Source: Candidatus Neomarinimicrobiota bacterium (GTDB lineage: Bacteria; Fidelibacterota; JAANXI01). Taken from it: a stretch of DNA of 64,000 bases. The first letter of the stretch is position 1; each line of letters starts with the position of its first letter. Shown in pieces: positions 31,117 through 40,210 of this stretch. Made by a program: the position numbers and the translations under genes. Location: positions 248,001 to 312,000 of the forward strand of contig JAIPJS010000004.1 in NCBI GenBank assembly GCA_021734025.1, written 5' to 3'. Below the pieces are notes generated by a model that searched no databases, was not told the DNA's origin, and saw only the letters and a list, made by a program, of their open reading frames with translations.

Positions 31117-31893
31117 TCAAAGCAGGTCGCCGGAGATGATCTCTTCCGTCGATCCGTCCTCGAATTCGACTACCGCCGCACCGTCCGGAGAAATATCCCG
31201 GAGCACGCCGGTACGCTCGTTATCATTTTCGAGCCATCGCACATTTCGGCCTAGTTGATTGCTGTTCTTCTTCCAGTCATTCACAATTTTTTCAGACTGT
31301 CCATCGAGTACCTGATTGTATCGTTCTTCAAAATGGTTGAGGATATGACCGGTCAGTTCATTCCTGTCCAGTTCCCGGTTAGCGTCGATCTTCAGAGACG
31401 TTGCCGGCATGCGCAAATCGTCCGGGAAATCGGCGGGATGCTGGTTCACATTGCAACCGAGCCCCACCAGAATTTTGGAAATACCATCGCCGCGGAGCTG
31501 GCTCTCCACAAGGATGCCGCAGACTTTGCGCTCATAGATGGTCAGATCGTTCGGCCACTTGAGTCGTGCCGGAAGCAAATACAATTCCCGGATGGCCTCC
31601 ACCACCGCGATGCCAGAAGCCAGCGTTATAATCTGCATGGATTGAATTTCCCGCTCCGGTCGCAGCACGATGGTCATCAGGATACTCGAACCTTTTGGCG
31701 CCATCCAATTACGTCCGAGTCGCCCCTTGCCGGCGGTCTGCTCCTCGGCCAGCACGGCGGAGCCGTGGGCGAAATCTTCCTGTTTTGCCAAATCGTTGGT
31801 GGAAGGCAGGGAATCCTTCAGGATAATATTCCAACCAAAGGTATCCGTGGCCAGGTGAGACCGGATGGACTCACTCGTCAGGGGTATCTGCAT
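31117..31893 (-). CDS. birA: Biotin--protein ligase (class I)
   Basis: Attaches biotin to the carboxyl carrier subunit of acyl-CoA carboxylases through biotinyl-AMP. The 258-aa protein lacks the N-terminal DNA-binding domain of E. coli BirA and so is not a repressor. Visible motifs are PSTNDLAKQ, GKGRLGRNW (ligase loop), ARLKWPNDL and GILVESQL; a C-terminal SH3-like domain (about 205-258) follows. It overlaps the PfkB gene by 23 bp. Its link to the methylmalonyl-CoA mutase operon fits biotinylation of propionyl-CoA carboxylase. Confidence 0.94.
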   Translation of the reverse strand: MQIPLTSESIRSHLATDTFGWNIILKDSLPSTNDLAKQEDFAHGSAVLAEEQTAGKGRLGRNWMAPKGSSILMTIVLRPEREIQSMQIITLASGIAVVEAIRELYLLPARLKWPNDLTIYERKVCGILVESQLRGDGISKILVGLGCNVNQHPADFPDDLRMPATSLKIDANRELDRNELTGHILNHFEERYNQVLDGQSEKIVNDWKKNSNQLGRNVRWLENDNERTGVLRDISPDGAAVVEFEDGSTEEIISGDLL

Positions 31894-32857
31894 TGCCGAA
31901 TATGTCTATCTGTTCCTGGAGCACCGGATGCTTCTCCACGCCGTGCTCCAGCATAAATTCTTTGATTTCTTCCAAATCCGGGAGGTGTCTACGCACACCC
32001 AGATGCATACAACAGATGGCGGCCACCGCGCTGGCGAACTGTCCGATGGCCTTCAACGGCCACCCACTCAAAATCCCATACATGAGTCCGCCATGGTAGA
32101 CGTCCCCGGCGCCGGTAGTGTCTACCGGCTCAATGTCGAACGCCGGGAAGTAAAGCATTGCATCTTCATTGGCGAGATAGCTCCCCTCATCGCCCATAGT
32201 AATGCCTGCAATTGTCCCGCCGAATTCACGTATCTCCCGGCACGCCCGTTCCATGTTGCTGTGACCGAAGTAGTCTTTCACGAACCGGCTGGAGAGAATT
32301 GGATAATCCACCAGATGCAGTGCATCTTCCGTGTGTTTCTGCACGCTTCCGGCGTCCATCAACACCTCGGCGCCGTGCCGCTTCGCCTCCTCTGCCATGG
32401 TCAGAATCCCCGGCGAGGGACGGCTGTCTATCACCACGAGTTTCGTTTCGGCCAGGAGACTGTCCGGCGCCTGATCAGGGCGAATCTCCGGCAAATCGTC
32501 CGAATTCAGAATCACCGTACGGTTCCCGGAATCCTGCTCCACGATGATGTGCGCCTGAAGTGACCTCCTTTTACCATCTCTGCGAAAGCCCTTCAGGTTA
32601 ATCCCATACGAATCCAGTTCCTGATAGACCTGTTCCGCATAGATGTCGTCCCCCATGGTGGTCACCAGCGCCGTCCGGCACTCCAGCCGCGCCAGTACGG
32701 CAATCGCATTCGGTACCGGCCCGCCACCCTGTCCGTGGTGTCGGAGTGCTACGTTCTTGCTGTTAGTCTCGGGATGTCGCTCCACCTGCACCGTAAAATC
32801 GTACGGCGACAGCCCGATGCCCACGCAGTCGTACCGCTTAGTAGTTTGCGGATTCAT
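31871..32857 (-). CDS. PfkB-family carbohydrate kinase
   Basis: A 328-aa ribokinase-type sugar or nucleoside kinase. [16 protein letters not shown] binds substrate, and the C-terminal [17 protein letters not shown] holds the anion hole and the catalytic Asp. The start is the ATG of [10 protein letters not shown], which overlaps the end of the mutase gene; the longer open frame would run through that gene. Substrate is not predictable; position between mutase and birA in an operon gives no clear clue. Confidence 0.85.
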   Translation of the reverse strand: MNPQTTKRYDCVGIGLSPYDFTVQVERHPETNSKNVALRHHGQGGGPVPNAIAVLARLECRTALVTTMGDDIYAEQVYQELDSYGINLKGFRRDGKRRSLQAHIIVEQDSGNRTVILNSDDLPEIRPDQAPDSLLAETKLVVIDSRPSPGILTMAEEAKRHGAEVLMDAGSVQKHTEDALHLVDYPILSSRFVKDYFGHSNMERACREIREFGGTIAGITMGDEGSYLANEDAMLYFPAFDIEPVDTTGAGDVYHGGLMYGILSGWPLKAIGQFASAVAAICCMHLGVRRHLPDLEEIKEFMLEHGVEKHPVLQEQIDIFGNADTPDE

Positions 32858-34484
32858 ATTCTCCGAATACTTCCCGTAACACGTTGGAAATTTCCCCCAG
32901 AGTCGCATAGGATTTCACGCCCTCCAGGATTGCGGGCATTAAATTCTCATCCGAATCCGCCATTCTCCGGATTTTTTCCAGAGATGTCTGCACGCGTTCA
33001 GCATCCCGCTCCCATTTCACACTCTGCAGTCGATCGATCTGACGCTGGGTCTGTTCCGGATCGATCTGCAGGATATCTGGTTCCGGATCGTTCTCTTCTG
33101 CGTATTTATTGACGCCGACCACGATCTGCTCGCCCTTTTCCACTTCCTGCTGATAGCGATAAGCGCTCTTCCCGATCTCCCGCTGGAAGTAACCGGATTC
33201 CACAGCGTTGACCGCGCCGCCGAGTTCCTCAACTTCGCCAAGGATTTCCCTGGCCTGTTCCTCGATATCATCGGTAAGCGATTCCACGAAATAGGATCCC
33301 GCCAGAGGATCCACCGTGTCGGCCACGCCGCTCTCGTGCGCCAGGATCTGTTGAGTCCGAATGGCTGTCCGCGCCGACTCTTCGGTAGGCAGGCCTACGG
33401 CTTCGTCTTTCCCATTGGTATGAAGCGACTGCGTCCCGCCCAGGACAGCCGCCAGCGCCTGGATCGTGGTGCGGGCAACGTTGTTCTCCATCTGCTGGGC
33501 TGTGAGCGTGGAGCCACCAGTTTGGGTGTGGAACCGTACTTGCATCGCCCTGGGATTGGTCACGTCATACCGCTCGGTCATGAGCCTCGCCCAGAGCCGC
33601 CGCGCCGCCCGAAACTTGGCAATCTCCTCGAAAAAGTTGTTGTGTGCGTTGAAAAAGAACGAGAGATGGGCGCCAAAGGTATTCACGTCCAGTCCCCTAT
33701 CGATGGCCGCGTCCACGTACGCCAAACCGTTGGCTACGGTAAACGCCAGCTCCTGCGCGGCGGTAGCGCCGGCCTCCCGGATGTGGTAGCCGGAGATGGA
33801 GATGGTATTCCACTTGGGAAGATTATCCTCGCAGTACTCGAATATATCGGTCACCAGCCGCATGGAGTGCTCCGGCGGATAGATATACGTCCCGCGGGCA
33901 ATGTACTCCTTCAGGATGTCGTTTTGTACGGTGCCGCGAAGCTTTTCCGACGGTACTCCCTGCTGCTCCGCCACCGCGATATACAGCGCAAGCAGGATCG
34001 GCGCGGTGGAATTGATAGTCATGGAGGTGCTTACCTCGTCCAGCGGAATGCCGTCGAACAGGACCTCCATATCCCGAAGCGAGCTGATTGGCACGCCGAC
34101 CCGGCCGACCTCGCCCTCGGCCAGTTCATGATCCGAGTCGTAGCCGATCTGCGTCGGCAGATCGAATGCGACGGAGAGCCCCTTCGTTCCCTGCTTCAAC
34201 AGATATTTGTAGCGCTTATTGCTCTCCTCGGCCGATGCGAATCCGGCATACTGCCGCATGGTCCAAAGCTTGCCCCGATACATGGTCGGCTGGACGCCTC
34301 GCGTGTACGGAAATTCGCCGGGATATCCCAGCTGTTCGTGATAATCGAACTCCGGATCAGGCGTATACAGGCGCTTGATTTCGATATTCGAAGACGGCGT
34401 AAACTTCTCCTTCCGCTCCGGATATCGCTCCAGCGCCGGATGCAGGGTTTCCCGCTTCCACTGACTCTTTGAGTTTGAGGTCAT
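32838..34484 (-). CDS. Methylmalonyl-CoA mutase, large (catalytic) subunit
   Basis: A 548-aa TIM-barrel catalytic subunit of an adenosylcobalamin mutase that interconverts methylmalonyl-CoA and succinyl-CoA. Residues matching those of the Propionibacterium enzyme are Tyr79 (MRQYAGF), Arg197 ([11 protein letters not shown]) and His234 (SGYHIREAG), equivalent to Tyr89, Arg207 and His244. Isobutyryl-CoA mutase has Phe and Gln at the first two positions, so methylmalonyl-CoA is favoured. The B12-binding domain is absent and must be a separate subunit, which is not in this window. It heads the operon mutase-pfkB-birA. Confidence 0.9.
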   Translation of the reverse strand: MTSNSKSQWKRETLHPALERYPERKEKFTPSSNIEIKRLYTPDPEFDYHEQLGYPGEFPYTRGVQPTMYRGKLWTMRQYAGFASAEESNKRYKYLLKQGTKGLSVAFDLPTQIGYDSDHELAEGEVGRVGVPISSLRDMEVLFDGIPLDEVSTSMTINSTAPILLALYIAVAEQQGVPSEKLRGTVQNDILKEYIARGTYIYPPEHSMRLVTDIFEYCEDNLPKWNTISISGYHIREAGATAAQELAFTVANGLAYVDAAIDRGLDVNTFGAHLSFFFNAHNNFFEEIAKFRAARRLWARLMTERYDVTNPRAMQVRFHTQTGGSTLTAQQMENNVARTTIQALAAVLGGTQSLHTNGKDEAVGLPTEESARTAIRTQQILAHESGVADTVDPLAGSYFVESLTDDIEEQAREILGEVEELGGAVNAVESGYFQREIGKSAYRYQQEVEKGEQIVVGVNKYAEENDPEPDILQIDPEQTQRQIDRLQSVKWERDAERVQTSLEKIRRMADSDENLMPAILEGVKSYATLGEISNVLREVFGEYESANY

Positions 34485-34578
34485 AGTAATCTTTGGCAGT
34501 AATTACACCTAATGGAAATTAAATATAAAACGTATCGGTGAAAGATCATTGGAAAAGCTGTGGCACAACGATGGGGTG

Positions 34579-35550
34579 CTACTTAATTGTAATAACCACA
34601 TTGCCGGTTTTGCGTCCGGTCTCCACATATCGGTGCGCGTCGGGGATCTGCTCCAGTGGATAGCGTCTGTCGATGACTGCCCGAATCTTTCCGGCTTCTA
34701 TGAGATCCCGCAAATGATGCAACTCTTCCATTGCATAATCCGCCAGATCGCTTATTACGTTTTTAGAGGTTGTTTTTGAAATCCAAAATCCCCGGATCAT
34801 ATCTGCCAGACTTAGGTTTGCCAGCAGATAGCGGCCGTTCGGCCGGAGTGACCGTACGCTCCGGGAAAATGGGCTTGTACCCACAACATCAAAAATGACA
34901 TCATACGTGTTTCCATCTTTGGTAGAGTTTTCTTTGGTGTAATCGATGACATGATCGGCGCCAACTGAACGTAGCATATCCAGTTTTTCCTGACGATCCA
35001 CGGCGGTGACCTCCGCTCCATCCAGTTTCGCCAGCTGGATGGCATAGGTTCCGATACTTCCGCCAGCGCCGTTGATGAGCACTTTTTCTCCAGGTTGGAT
35101 ATTTGCTTTTCTCAAAAAATGCAGGGCGTTCAGTCCGCCGGTAGGGACGGTCGCCGCCTCCTCATAGGTCATGTTTGCGTGCATTTGCGCCATCATAGAA
35201 CTTTCCGGTAAAGCAATATATTCCGCATGAGCGCCCAGCGTAAACTCGGTCGGACCAAATACCCGGTCCCCTTTTCTAAATTTGGTTACCTCCTTGCCGG
35301 CCTCCTCAATCTCGCCGGCCAGTTCCTGTCCAAGGATTCTCTTTCGTGGTTTCCGGATGCCCATAAACAATCGCGCAGGAATCCAGAACAGGGGATCGAT
35401 GTCGAACCGCCGGAGTTCGCAGTCCCCGGCGGTGACGGTCGCCGCATGGATTTTAATCAGGACTTCATCGTCCCTGGGAACAGGTTTTTCAACCTCTTCT
35501 AATTTGAGCACATCGGGTGAACCGTATTCGGAATATGTCACGGCTTTCAC
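34579..35550 (-). CDS. MDR-family NAD(P)-dependent oxidoreductase, copy 1
   Basis: A 323-aa zinc-free medium-chain reductase of the quinone oxidoreductase type. It has KAVTYSEYGSPDVLKLEEV at the N-terminus, the coenzyme loop INGAGGSIGTYAIQLAK, DHVIDYTKE and the C-terminal DRRYPLEQIPDAHRYVETGRKTGNVVI. The start codon is GTG with GGAG 6 nt upstream. Two paralogues of equal length lie directly upstream on the same strand. The reaction (reduction of quinones or activated alkenes) is family inference. Confidence 0.88.
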   Translation of the reverse strand: MKAVTYSEYGSPDVLKLEEVEKPVPRDDEVLIKIHAATVTAGDCELRRFDIDPLFWIPARLFMGIRKPRKRILGQELAGEIEEAGKEVTKFRKGDRVFGPTEFTLGAHAEYIALPESSMMAQMHANMTYEEAATVPTGGLNALHFLRKANIQPGEKVLINGAGGSIGTYAIQLAKLDGAEVTAVDRQEKLDMLRSVGADHVIDYTKENSTKDGNTYDVIFDVVGTSPFSRSVRSLRPNGRYLLANLSLADMIRGFWISKTTSKNVISDLADYAMEELHHLRDLIEAGKIRAVIDRRYPLEQIPDAHRYVETGRKTGNVVITIK

Positions 35551-35571
35551 TTAATACTCCAGACTGTTTTT

Positions 35572-36543
35572 TTAGTTTGCCACAGAGATAACAATTTTCC
35601 CCTTATGCTTCCCACTACCGAAGTATCTGAAAGCCTCGGCTGTTTCGTCCAGGGGATACACTCTGTCAATCACCGGCACAGCTTTCCCGGATTCAAACAA
35701 CTCTATCATTCGGTCCAAACCTTGATTGGGCTCGTATATTACAAGTGCCATTTTTTTGTCCTTCGCCAGCGAAAATATTCTGCCCAACAGGGCTATATGG
35801 AAAAGCACTGCCGTATCACCCCCAACTGCTGCATATCTGCCTCCGGGGCGTAATACCCGTTGATATGTGAAAACCGAACGGCGCGCGGTCACATCGAGAA
35901 TCAGGTCGTACTGCTCCCCGGTCTTGGTGAAATCTTTCCGGGTAAAATCTATTACGTGGTCGGCGCCAAGGGATCGCATCAGTTCCAGTTTATTTGTCCG
36001 GTCGACACCCGTCACCTCGGCTCCGCGGGTTTTGGCGATCTGGATTGCAATCGTTCCGGCGCCTCCACCGGCGCCATTAATTAGAACCTGTGTTCCCGGT
36101 GGGATATCATTTTCATCTCCGAGGCCCTGGAGAGCAAGAAGTCCTGCCTGGGGAATAGCAGCGGCTTGCTCGAACGACATGCCGGCCGGTTTCAGGGTTA
36201 AAGCATCCTCTTTGGCACACACCCATTCGGCGAAACCGCCCCAACCGCATTCACAGAGATCGCCGAATACCGCATCACCCGGCTGTAACCGTGTGACGTT
36301 TTCCCCGACTACTTCCACAACTCCTGCAATGTCCGATCCGAGGATTTGCAGGTTCGGCTTGCGGAGACCGTGCATTATTCTGTTCACGAACGGCTTCCCC
36401 CGGAGCAGACCCCAGTCCCAGTCGTTCACCGATACTGCGTGTACCCGCACCAATACTTCATCATCTTCAGGTACGGGCTTGTCCACCTCACTGAATTGTA
36501 AAACATCGGGCGTACCGTATTCGGTGTATGTTACTGCTTTCAT
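35572..36543 (-). CDS. MDR-family NAD(P)-dependent oxidoreductase, copy 2
   Basis: A 323-aa paralogue of its neighbours: KAVTYTEYGTPDVLQFSEV, INGAGGGAGTIAIQIAK, DHVIDFTRKDF and the C-terminal DRVYPLDETAEAFRYFGSGKHKGKIVI. It carries extra Cys/Trp residues in GDLCECGWGGFAEWVC, unlike copies 1 and 3. The ATG overlaps the stop of copy 3 (ATGA), so these two are translationally coupled. Confidence 0.88.
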   Translation of the reverse strand: MKAVTYTEYGTPDVLQFSEVDKPVPEDDEVLVRVHAVSVNDWDWGLLRGKPFVNRIMHGLRKPNLQILGSDIAGVVEVVGENVTRLQPGDAVFGDLCECGWGGFAEWVCAKEDALTLKPAGMSFEQAAAIPQAGLLALQGLGDENDIPPGTQVLINGAGGGAGTIAIQIAKTRGAEVTGVDRTNKLELMRSLGADHVIDFTRKDFTKTGEQYDLILDVTARRSVFTYQRVLRPGGRYAAVGGDTAVLFHIALLGRIFSLAKDKKMALVIYEPNQGLDRMIELFESGKAVPVIDRVYPLDETAEAFRYFGSGKHKGKIVISVAN

Positions 36544-37511
36544 TCCGCCTTTCTCACGGTGATAACAACGTTACCTTTTTTATGTCCTTCGTCCACGTAG
36601 CGGTGCGCCTCAACGATCTGTTCCATCGGATAGCGCCGATCAACGACCGCCCGTAATTCTCCGGATGCCAGCAGCTCCCTGAGAAAGAGTAAATCCTCCC
36701 TGTCCTGATTCAGCCCCGAAGCGGCAAATATCGCCTGCTTTCCCTTACCCACCGATGTCCACGCCATCTGAAGAAAAATGGCAGCCGAGGGAACGGTAGT
36801 GAGATATAACCCATCTTTGGTCAATACCTTTTTGCACTCCGAAAATGAACTTTTGCCCACCGCATCGAATACGATATCGTAGGTCTGATCGCTCTCGGTA
36901 AAATTTTCTCTGGTATAGTCGATCACCTGGTGGGCTCCCAGCGATTCGGCTAATTCAATGTTCGTCGTGCTACAGACGCCTGTCACTTCCGCGCCAAAGT
37001 ACCGGGCGAGTTGCACCGCGTAGGTGCCGACGGCGCCGGAAGCGCCGTTGATCAGGATTTTTTGTCCGCTCTGAATATTCGCCTTATTTCTCAGAAAATA
37101 GAGCGCCGTAAATCCGCCGTCGCAAATGCCGGCGGTCTCTCCGAAGGACAACGTGGACGGCATTTTCACCAGCATTCCATCTTCCGGCAGACACTTGTAC
37201 TCGGCATGCGCTCCAAAATTGATATCCGTTGACCCGAAAACACGGTCACCAGGGGTAAACTTTGTTACGTCTTTTCCCACTGCCTCGATGATCCCGGCCA
37301 GTTCTCCTCCTGGTAACTTTTGAGGCCGAATCAATCCGCTGAAAAACCGTGCGATGAACGGCTTGCCCTTCCGGAAGGCCATGTCCGCATTGGTAAGCGG
37401 CGCCTCATGGACGCGCACCAGCACTTCATTGCTTTCGGGGACCGGTGTTTCAACCTCGCGGATCTTGCACACATCCGGTGAACCGTATTTTGCGTATGTT
37501 ATCGCCTTCAT
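36540..37511 (-). CDS. MDR-family NAD(P)-dependent oxidoreductase, copy 3
   Basis: First transcribed of three tandem 323-aa paralogues. It has KAITYAKYGSPDVCKIREV, INGASGAVGTYAVQLAR, HQVIDYTRENF and DRRYPMEQIVEAHRYVDEGHKKGNVVI. The ribosome binding site is AGAGG. There are no zinc-binding cysteines. The identical length and shared ends of the three proteins indicate tandem duplication followed by divergence. Confidence 0.88.
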   Translation of the reverse strand: MKAITYAKYGSPDVCKIREVETPVPESNEVLVRVHEAPLTNADMAFRKGKPFIARFFSGLIRPQKLPGGELAGIIEAVGKDVTKFTPGDRVFGSTDINFGAHAEYKCLPEDGMLVKMPSTLSFGETAGICDGGFTALYFLRNKANIQSGQKILINGASGAVGTYAVQLARYFGAEVTGVCSTTNIELAESLGAHQVIDYTRENFTESDQTYDIVFDAVGKSSFSECKKVLTKDGLYLTTVPSAAIFLQMAWTSVGKGKQAIFAASGLNQDREDLLFLRELLASGELRAVVDRRYPMEQIVEAHRYVDEGHKKGNVVITVRKAE

Positions 37512-37550
37512 TATTCTATACCTCTTAAACGAGTTTATCGGATACTTCCG

Positions 37551-37790
37551 TTACTGGTTTTCTCCATTGGAATCACCTTTCGACTCATAGGTGAAGACCT
37601 CCTCCAGCGGCTTATCGAAAACCCGGGCAATCCGGAATGCCAGTTCCAGCGACGGCGAATACTTTTCGTTCTCGATGGCAACGATGGTCTGCCGGGTGAC
37701 GCCGACCTTCTCTGCGAGTTCCTTTTGGGTCATCTCCCCGCTGAGGAACCGCAGTGTGCGGATGGTATTCGTGACCTGAGTCTTTCCCAT
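37551..37790 (-). CDS. Small XRE-family regulator
   Basis: A 79-aa Cro/C1-type helix-turn-helix protein: LRFLSGEMTQKELAEKVGVTRQTIVAIENEKYSPSLELAFRIARVFDKPLEEVF. It belongs to the short YozG-like regulators that pair with a multi-helix membrane protein. Its ATG is two bases after the stop of that membrane protein gene. It probably binds the three 21-bp-spaced repeats upstream of the operon (inference). Confidence 0.9.
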   Translation of the reverse strand: MGKTQVTNTIRTLRFLSGEMTQKELAEKVGVTRQTIVAIENEKYSPSLELAFRIARVFDKPLEEVFTYESKGDSNGENQ

Positions 37791-37792
37791 GT

Positions 37793-38239
37793 TCAGACAC
37801 CTTTGCGATAGAAATAGAGTTGGGAAATATCTGCGCTCATCGCCGCCAGGGTAAACGCGCCGATCAGCGAGCTGAACATAACCATCACCGGCATTCCGAG
37901 TATGAGTGTTACCAGGGAGAGGATAAACCCTGCTAAAAATACCACATACGCATTCCTGGTTGCCTTCAATTCGATCAATTTTTCCAGTTCATCCGTATCA
38001 ATTTTTTCGTACTCCCTGGTAGCGATGGCGTGGAGGATGGTAAATATGATGTAGCTGATGATTTTGAATACAACCATGATCCCAATGAAGATCAGGGTTG
38101 CCATGGCCCAGAATCTGAGTTCCTCAGACAGTTGCAGGGTCTCTCCCTGATATCGCCGGAGCAGAAAATAAAAATAGATTCCGAAAATCAGCAGCGTGCT
38201 GATAAATGAAGCAACTGTTCTTCGTTCCCTGAAAGTCAT
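37793..38239 (-). CDS. Four-helix membrane protein partner of the XRE regulator
   Basis: A 148-aa membrane protein with helices near residues 10-28, 40-68, 95-115 and 118-138 and a charged cytosolic linker (REYEKIDTDELEKLIELKATRN). It resembles the DUF2178-like proteins found with small XRE regulators; function is unknown. The ATG at 38239 has GAGGG four bases upstream; an in-frame start 27 codons earlier has no such site and would enter the operator repeats. Confidence 0.75.
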   Translation of the reverse strand: MTFRERRTVASFISTLLIFGIYFYFLLRRYQGETLQLSEELRFWAMATLIFIGIMVVFKIISYIIFTILHAIATREYEKIDTDELEKLIELKATRNAYVVFLAGFILSLVTLILGMPVMVMFSSLIGAFTLAAMSADISQLYFYRKGV

Positions 38240-38283
38240 TTTGCCCTCAAGCGTCTGCTTATCTTGACATATTGTCCAATTAA

Positions 38284-38332
38284 TTTTACTAAAAGATAAA
38301 TATATTTTACTTAAAGACAAGTATTTTTTACT
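38284..38332 (-). promoter_or_regulatory. Three direct repeats at 21-bp spacing (operator)
   Basis: TTTTACT occurs at 38284-38290, 38305-38311 and 38326-38332, exactly 21 bp apart; the first two repeats share TTTTACTWAARGAYAA. The array lies 45-93 bp upstream of the membrane protein/XRE operon. Two helical turns between copies suit a protein bound on one DNA face. Autoregulation by the XRE protein is inferred. Confidence 0.6.
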
Positions 38333-38438
38333 TATCAGGAAAAATATAGCTCGAATTCAAGAGATGAGAGTTGGTGGAAGAAATTGAATTGAAAATACAG
38401 ATTCTAGTTACCAAGAATCGGATAAGCTATTAACTCGC

Positions 38439-39188
38439 TCACCGATCCATCCACCGCTTGAAGTCGGCAACGCGCTCCCGGCTCACGATAACGTTTTCAG
38501 AGCCCGACCAGTTGTTCAGCGCTAATTTCAGGCGACTGGACGAATGCGCAATCATATCCCGAATTGCACCTGCCCGCACAATAATACTCCGATTGATGCG
38601 GAAGAATGTCTCCGGATCGATCATTTCCTCGATGGCATCCAGGGAATAGTCAATGACATACTGCTTGCCGCCATCAACACAGATGTACACACTGCGATCC
38701 CGGACAAAAAAGTACTGAATCTCCGAGACCGGCACGGACTTGTAATGCTCGCCGATTTTGATGAGGAAGCGCTTCTTTGTCCCCGGTCGCAGGAGATTCA
38801 GCATGACGTCTAGCTTTTGCGCACCGTTCTGCTCATGGACACGCCGGAACTTCTTTATTGCCTTTTCGAGTTCCCCGGCATCGATGGGCTTGAGTAGGTA
38901 GTCCACGCTGTTGACCTTGAACGCCTTTAGCGTATACGCATCGTACGCCGTGGTGAAGATAACCGGCGTCCCAATCCGCTGATGATCGAATATCTCGAAG
39001 CAGAGGCCGTCCTCCAGCTGGATGTCCATAAAGATCAGATCCGGCGCAGGATTGGTCGCCAGCCAGTTGGTGGCGTTTTCCACCGATTCCAGGACGGTGA
39101 CGACTTCTATGGAGTCGTCGATCTCCCGGAGCTGCCGGCGGAATTTCTGCGCCGCCAGCGCCTCGTCTTCTATGATCACGACTTTCAT
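38439..39188 (-). CDS. LytTR-family response regulator
   Basis: A 249-aa regulator. The receiver domain spans 1-120, with IIEDEA, phospho-acceptor Asp55 (IFMDIQLED) and Lys in LLKPIDAGE. The C-terminal LytTR DNA-binding domain (about 145-249) has KIGEHYKSVPVSEIQYFFV, FFRINRSIIV and VSRERVADFKRWM. Its start overlaps the stop of the kinase gene (ATGA). It probably controls envelope or secreted functions with the adjacent kinase. Confidence 0.93.
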   Translation of the reverse strand: MKVVIIEDEALAAQKFRRQLREIDDSIEVVTVLESVENATNWLATNPAPDLIFMDIQLEDGLCFEIFDHQRIGTPVIFTTAYDAYTLKAFKVNSVDYLLKPIDAGELEKAIKKFRRVHEQNGAQKLDVMLNLLRPGTKKRFLIKIGEHYKSVPVSEIQYFFVRDRSVYICVDGGKQYVIDYSLDAIEEMIDPETFFRINRSIIVRAGAIRDMIAHSSSRLKLALNNWSGSENVIVSRERVADFKRWMDR

Positions 39189-40210
39189 TGAGCGGCCCGT
39201 CTGATTGGCAATTTCACGATGAATCGGTTGTCTTCTTCCCGGATATCCATCTCCCGATCCATCAGCAGTCTGACTCGTTCTCTCAGATTTGATAGCCCGG
39301 TTCGGGTGGACTTTTCCAGCGTCTCTTTCCGCTGGATATTATTGGATACCGTAATATAATTTTCCGCTTGAGATATCTGTATTCGCAGCGGATTCGATTG
39401 GGATCGGGTGTTATGCTTGAGCGCGTTTTCTATGAGTATTTGCAATGACATAGGTATGATTTGATATTGTTCGGTTTCTGCTACATCAATCTCCAGCACA
39501 ATTTTATCCCCGTCCCGCTCCCGGTGCAAGTCGAAATATCGCCGGGCGAACCGGAGTTCTTCCTCCAGTGGAATGAAGTCCGTCTTCTCGTTTTCCAGCA
39601 CGTATCGGTAAATGCCGGATAATTTCTGGACGTACTCCTCGGTTTCACGCCCCTCCATCTCTGAGAGAATATTCAGACTGTTAAACAGAAAGTGCGGATT
39701 CACCTGCAATTTCAACGTATTGTACCGGTACCGGAGGTTCTCCGCTCGCAGGCGCTCTTCCCGCTTCGCCGCTTTCTGCCACAGGATGTAGAAAAAGGCG
39801 ATGCAGAAGAAGAGCAGCCAGAACGCGAACCGGATGTTTGCGGTAGCCAGTTCGTTCCGGAACAGGTGTGTCCAGAAGTCGCTCAAATCCAACCCCGCAT
39901 ACACGAACCAACCGAAAACGCCCAGGGAGACGATCACGTTGACGATGAGAAATGAGGCTACGAAAAACAGTAGCAGCGCCGGGAGGATTTTTTTGCGCAG
40001 TTCTTGCTGGCTGTACCCCCGGGATTTCCGCATCACGTAAATTGCCATGTATCCCATACTTTCCGAGATAAGAAAAACAGTGGGAAATATGACCGGAAGA
40101 ACGCTGCCCTGCTGAATAAATTTCATCACTATGGCCATCAGTGCGCTGAACAGTAACAGACCGATATGGTACCACAGCCAGAATTTGGTTGACGTTTCTC
40201 GCGCTTTCAT
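39185..40210 (-). CDS. LytS/YehU-type membrane histidine kinase
   Basis: A 341-aa kinase with four predicted helices (about 12-32, 38-58, 77-103 and 125-145), a HisKA_5-type segment with His173 in QVNPHFLFNSLN and an ATPase domain with PMSLQILIENALKHN and GLSNLRERVRLL. It has no large periplasmic sensor, so it likely senses within the membrane. Both ends overlap neighbours as ATGA, indicating a tightly coupled three-gene operon. Confidence 0.92.
   Translation of the reverse strand: MKARETSTKFWLWYHIGLLLFSALMAIVMKFIQQGSVLPVIFPTVFLISESMGYMAIYVMRKSRGYSQQELRKKILPALLLFFVASFLIVNVIVSLGVFGWFVYAGLDLSDFWTHLFRNELATANIRFAFWLLFFCIAFFYILWQKAAKREERLRAENLRYRYNTLKLQVNPHFLFNSLNILSEMEGRETEEYVQKLSGIYRYVLENEKTDFIPLEEELRFARRYFDLHRERDGDKIVLEIDVAETEQYQIIPMSLQILIENALKHNTRSQSNPLRIQISQAENYITVSNNIQRKETLEKSTRTGLSNLRERVRLLMDREMDIREEDNRFIVKLPIRRAAQ

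Noticed and set aside
33336-34472. 378-aa open frame opposite the mutase gene
   Set aside because: Antisense to the methylmalonyl-CoA mutase; composition is that of a shadow frame.
38284-38332. CRISPR-like repeats
   Set aside because: Only three 7-16-bp repeats without spacers of typical size; they fit an operator better.
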